This document shows positions 7,131 to 9,537 of a stretch of DNA of 9,537 nt, one piece after another. The notes beneath the pieces are model-generated. The model did no database searches, had not been told where the DNA came from, and saw nothing but the letters and a program-made list of their open reading frames with translations. Within the stretch, counting starts at the first letter, position 1. Each line of letters starts with the position of its first letter. A program made the translations under genes and the position numbers. This DNA is from an uncultured Bacteroidales bacterium (lineage in GTDB: Bacteria > Bacteroidota > Bacteroidia > Bacteroidales > Paludibacteraceae), in assembly GCA_934716995.1 (NCBI GenBank), contig CAKUYO010000060.1, positions 1-9,537 of the forward strand. The letters are read 5' to 3'.

Positions 7131-8879
7131 TTAAACGTAATCGTAATCAAATTTCATTGAAAGCTTAATACTTCCACCCAAAATGTCGTTGACACAATCA
7201 GGATCCCAGCCTTCAAGCCACATTACTATCGTATATTTATGATAGCCGCCTGCTTTTGTAAGAACGTCCTTGTCCTGCATAACCGTTGAATCGTTTATGA
7301 ACAGCTTGTCGTCCTTATCATATTTATCATTGATATCAAATACGTCGGTCGTTCCCTTTTTCGGCTTAGCATAAATCGTGGGAGTTCCGCCGTCTCTGAT
7401 TACCATAACTCTGACCGCCTCATCGGCACCGAGATTTACTGATTCGATCTGAAGATTTGCCGTGTAGCTTACGTCAACATCTCCGACGTTCTTTGCGTAG
7501 AATGTATACGCGAAGAATTCCTTACCGTTTGAACGGTTATGCGAACCGTCAACACTGTCAAGCTCTGCTGCCGACGGAAGCCATGTATATGTGCAATCGC
7601 CCATATCATTTACACTCGCGCCGCTGAGCACCGCCTTCATGTCTGAGAAATCTCCCGATTCCGAAAGAAGAAGTCCTCTCGTCTGCTCGGACTTGTTAAT
7701 CATTGCGGTAAAATCACCGGTATCGGTTACACTGGTCTTGTTTTCAATAATTTCGCGAATGCTTGTAACCTCGCTGATGCTGGTTACGGGAACAATCGTC
7801 GTTACCTCGATCTCTTTAATGATCTCCTTGATAACTTCAACTTCCTTGATTACCTCTTTGATAACTTCCTTAATTTCCTCGACCTCGCGGATACTTGTAA
7901 CCTCGCTGATGCTGGTTACAACTGAGTAGCTCGGGACCTCACTGTAGCGAGTAACATCACTGTATCTCGTAATATCGCTGTAACGGGTTACGTCGCTGTA
8001 GCGTGTAACATCGCTGTAACGAGTTACATCACTATAACGTGTAACGTCACTGTAGCGAGTTACATCATTATATCTTGTAACGTAGGACGGAACCTCGCTG
8101 ATACGCGTAACATCACTGTAGCGAGTTACATCGCTATATCTTGTTACGTCGCTGTAACGGGTTACATCATTGTATCTTGTTACAAATGTCGGAACCTCAC
8201 TGATACGAGTAACGTCTGAATAACGTGTGATATCGCTGTATCTTGTGATGTCACTGTAGCGTGTTATTTCAACAGGTCTTACACTGGTAACTTCTCTTTC
8301 AACGGTTTTGATAACCGTTTCAATTCTTTCAACTCTCTGCTCAATAACTCTTGTTACCTGCTGAATTCTTTGGAGAGTCTGAATTCTGACACTTGTGACC
8401 TCACGGATGCTTGTAACTTCTCTTGCCGTAGTAGTCGCTCCGCCGATATCATCAATGTCAGCATCAAGAATCTTATTGATATCGTCTCTGATCTGAGTAA
8501 GCTTTGCTTTTATGAAGCTTATCTGACCCGGAGTAAGCTCAAGCGTGTTGATTGCCGTGCTGACCGCCTGAGTTTCTCTGTCCATCTTATCGACAACCCT
8601 TTTCAGATCATCAAAACTCTTGATGTCGGGAACCTCGTCAAGCATTGCGCTCTTGATAAGTTCATCGTATTCTCTTCGTTCGTTTATGTATGAAGAACAT
8701 CCGAACATAACAGAAAGGAAAATCAAAAGGAGAACAAGGATTATAAGGAGAATACGGATAACGGCTTCTCTTTTCTTAACCTTTTTGGATTCTCTGCGAA
8801 CTCCGTATCGGCTCATGCGATCCTGTTCGGGGGTTGCACCGTCGTTAGGAAGAGGTTTGTTCTTATCTTTTCTTGCCAA
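7131..8879 (-). CDS. Membrane-anchored hexapeptide-repeat stalk protein with TasA-like C-terminal domain
   Basis: I do not recognise this protein as a named family. From a TTG start it is 582 residues. Residues 1-39 are charged and likely cytoplasmic (basic cluster KKVKKREAVIR). A single hydrophobic helix spans about 40-60 and ends in FGCSS, giving type II (N-in) topology; the Cys lacks a proper lipobox. Residues 65-145 are predicted helical. From about 150 to 380 the chain has Val/Ile at roughly every third position and contains 17 hexads of the form [VI]TR[YI][SN][DE] (205-314), interrupted by VPTF/VPSY. These are flanked by VTS[IV]RE units and a VIKE-rich stretch (333-359). Residues about 385-582 form a globular domain ending in MWLEGWDPDCVNDILGG, which matches the end of the neighbouring TasA-like protein. 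Cys429 and Cys562 might form a disulfide. There is no TYAWF signal, so it should stay membrane-attached. Likely role (inference): anchor or nucleator projecting a filament-like head from the cell surface. Confidence 0.85.
   Translation of the reverse strand: MARKDKNKPLPNDGATPEQDRMSRYGVRRESKKVKKREAVIRILLIILVLLLIFLSVMFGCSSYINERREYDELIKSAMLDEVPDIKSFDDLKRVVDKMDRETQAVSTAINTLELTPGQISFIKAKLTQIRDDINKILDADIDDIGGATTTAREVTSIREVTSVRIQTLQRIQQVTRVIEQRVERIETVIKTVEREVTSVRPVEITRYSDITRYSDITRYSDVTRISEVPTFVTRYNDVTRYSDVTRYSDVTRYSDVTRISEVPSYVTRYNDVTRYSDVTRYSDVTRYSDVTRYSDVTRYSDITRYSDVTRYSEVPSYSVVTSISEVTSIREVEEIKEVIKEVIKEVEVIKEIIKEIEVTTIVPVTSISEVTSIREIIENKTSVTDTGDFTAMINKSEQTRGLLLSESGDFSDMKAVLSGASVNDMGDCTYTWLPSAAELDSVDGSHNRSNGKEFFAYTFYAKNVGDVDVSYTANLQIESVNLGADEAVRVMVIRDGGTPTIYAKPKKGTTDVFDINDKYDKDDKLFINDSTVMQDKDVLTKAGGYHKYTIVMWLEGWDPDCVNDILGGSIKLSMKFDYDYV
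7938..8267 (-). repeat. 18-bp in-frame repeat array encoding VTRYSD hexads
   Basis: Seventeen hexads with consensus VTRYSD are encoded here, with variants ITRYSD, VTRYND, VTRISE and VTRYSE. They are broken by VPTF at residues 229-232 and VPSY at 263-266, and end at VPSY 315-318. The DNA copies are not identical: all four Thr codons, CGC/CGT/AGA for Arg, and both Tyr and Asp codons alternate among units, so the protein pattern is kept while the nucleotides have drifted. Confidence 0.92.
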
Positions 8880-8888
8880 AGCCGATCA

Positions 8889-8894
8889 CTCCTT
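8889..8894 (-). promoter_or_regulatory. Shine-Dalgarno AAGGAG overlapping upstream stop
   Basis: AAGGAG lies 9 nt before a TTG codon at 8879 and overlaps the TAA stop of the EAL gene (TAAGGAG). It supports the TTG as start of the stalk protein over the first in-frame ATG 21 codons later, which has only a weak AGGA 4 nt upstream. The overlap suggests translational coupling. Confidence 0.7.
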
Positions 8895-9537
8895 AGTTAA
8901 TTTGTTTTTCTTTAATCGCCTCGCCGAAATAAGATCCTGTAAACTGATCCGCTCCCATCTTGTTGAGAAGATCAAACATTTCCTTGGATTCTATTCCGTC
9001 GACCCTGACCTGCGCATCAATCTTTTTACAGAAATCTATGATTCCCTGCACCGTGTTCTGAACCTTTTCGCTCGTCATTATGCCGTCAAGCAGGCTTTTG
9101 TGAAGTCCTATGTAATCGACATCGTAGTGAGCGAGGTGTGTCAGAGACGTATATTCAAGACCGAAATCATTGATGGAAACCTTAAGTCCCATTTCTCTGA
9201 AATCAGTAATATTTTCCATTACCTGATCCTTGACGGCCTCAAGAATACTTTCGTTAATGTCAAAACAAAATCTGTCAGGAGAAATGCCATGCTTATCCAG
9301 AATCTTTTTGACCTGAGCAACGAAGTTTTTCTTCGAAAAGCTCTTGACGGAAATCTGCACTATAATCGAATTAAGATCCGCCTCTCGCTCTTCGCAACGT
9401 TTAATCGCTTCGCAGGCTTCTTCGATCTCCCAAAGATTAAGTTGAACGATCTGATTCGATTTTTCCGCTATCGGGACAAAAAGCTTCGGTAGCATGACAC
9501 CCATAACCTTATCATTGATAAGCATTGAGATTTCATA
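8893..9537 (-). CDS. Degenerate EAL-domain protein, C-terminal part (5' end outside window)
   Basis: This is the C-terminal part of an EAL (cyclic-di-GMP phosphodiesterase fold) domain. The reading frame is open to the window edge, where YEIS (codons 9537-9526) sits where the family has EAL(L). The ATG at 9525 is therefore probably internal, and GGDEF or sensor domains may lie upstream. Counting from that Met, the family landmarks are recognisable: FVPIAE (16-21), VQIS (56-59), FDINES (88-93), INDFG (118-122), VDYIGLHKS (136-144), VDGIES (175-180) and TGSYFGEAI (196-204). Compared with active EAL enzymes, the metal and catalytic positions are mostly changed: Asn to Gln57, Glu to Asp89, first Asp of DDFG to Asn119, Lys to Gly140, Glu of EGVE to Asp176, and Gln of QGY to Thr196. 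I infer an enzymatically dead c-di-GMP receptor or a protein-binding EAL relative. The stop is 13 nt before the next gene, so the two are probably co-transcribed. The fold is clear; the loss of activity is inferred. Confidence 0.9.
   Translation of the reverse strand, partial: YEISMLINDKVMGVMLPKLFVPIAEKSNQIVQLNLWEIEEACEAIKRCEEREADLNSIIVQISVKSFSKKNFVAQVKKILDKHGISPDRFCFDINESILEAVKDQVMENITDFREMGLKVSINDFGLEYTSLTHLAHYDVDYIGLHKSLLDGIMTSEKVQNTVQGIIDFCKKIDAQVRVDGIESKEMFDLLNKMGADQFTGSYFGEAIKEKQIN

Noticed and set aside
7938..8267. Regular short repeats that might be read as a CRISPR array
   Set aside because: The period is 18 bp with no spacers, the units stay in frame, and they vary only at synonymous or conservative positions, so this is a coding repeat.
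8697..8708. Lipoprotein attachment at FGCSS in the stalk protein
   Set aside because: Residues before the Cys (VMFG) do not fit a lipobox well, and nearly 40 charged residues precede the hydrophobic helix, which is more typical of a type II membrane anchor.
8620..9492. A 290-codon open frame on the plus strand
   Set aside because: It overlaps the EAL domain and the N-terminus of the stalk protein on the opposite strand, both with clear family or topological features; its own product shows no coherent domain.

Overview
The window reads as a low-to-moderate GC Firmicute, most likely a gut Clostridium-class (Oscillospiraceae/Ruminococcus-like) genome. The basis is strong GGAGG-type ribosome binding sites, one SipW/TasA-type secretion signal, a GLUG-type surface protein and TTG/ATG start usage. 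This assignment is an inference from gene style, not a database match. All seven recognisable genes lie on the minus strand, so transcription runs from high to low coordinates. The long open frames on the plus strand are shadows of biased coding sequence.

In transcription order: (1) 9537-8893, the C-terminal part of an EAL-domain protein in which most catalytic residues are replaced. (2) 8879-7131, a membrane-anchored protein with a stalk of VTRYSD hexapeptide repeats and a C-terminal domain that resembles part of the next gene product. (3) 6982-6068, a TasA/CalY-like secreted subunit with a TYAWF-type signal. (4) 5893-5171, a SipW/ER-type signal peptidase that would be expected to process it. 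(5) 5121-3574, a membrane-anchored McrB/MoxR-like AAA+ ATPase. (6) 3529-1376, a DUF2357-like partner whose C-terminal half is an extremely long K/E/R/A helix where a nuclease domain would be expected. (7) 1306-1, the N-terminal part of a secreted GLUG-repeat surface protein that runs off the window.

Genes 1-2 are separated by 13 nt, with the second Shine-Dalgarno overlapping the first stop codon. Genes 4-5 and 5-6 have gaps of about 45-50 nt. Two longer gaps flank the TasA-like gene (148 and 174 nt). The second holds a perfect 10-bp hairpin and two further inverted repeats between the putative abundant subunit and its peptidase.

A working model, which is inference: a c-di-GMP-related (probably non-catalytic) EAL protein, a stalked membrane anchor sharing a domain with the filament subunit, the subunit and its dedicated signal peptidase form a surface-fibre module. 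A membrane-tethered AAA+/DUF2357 pair is encoded just downstream and may be functionally linked to the envelope rather than being a classical restriction system. The combination, particularly the hexad stalk and the nuclease-less DUF2357-coiled-coil partner, is the part of the window most likely to be undescribed.
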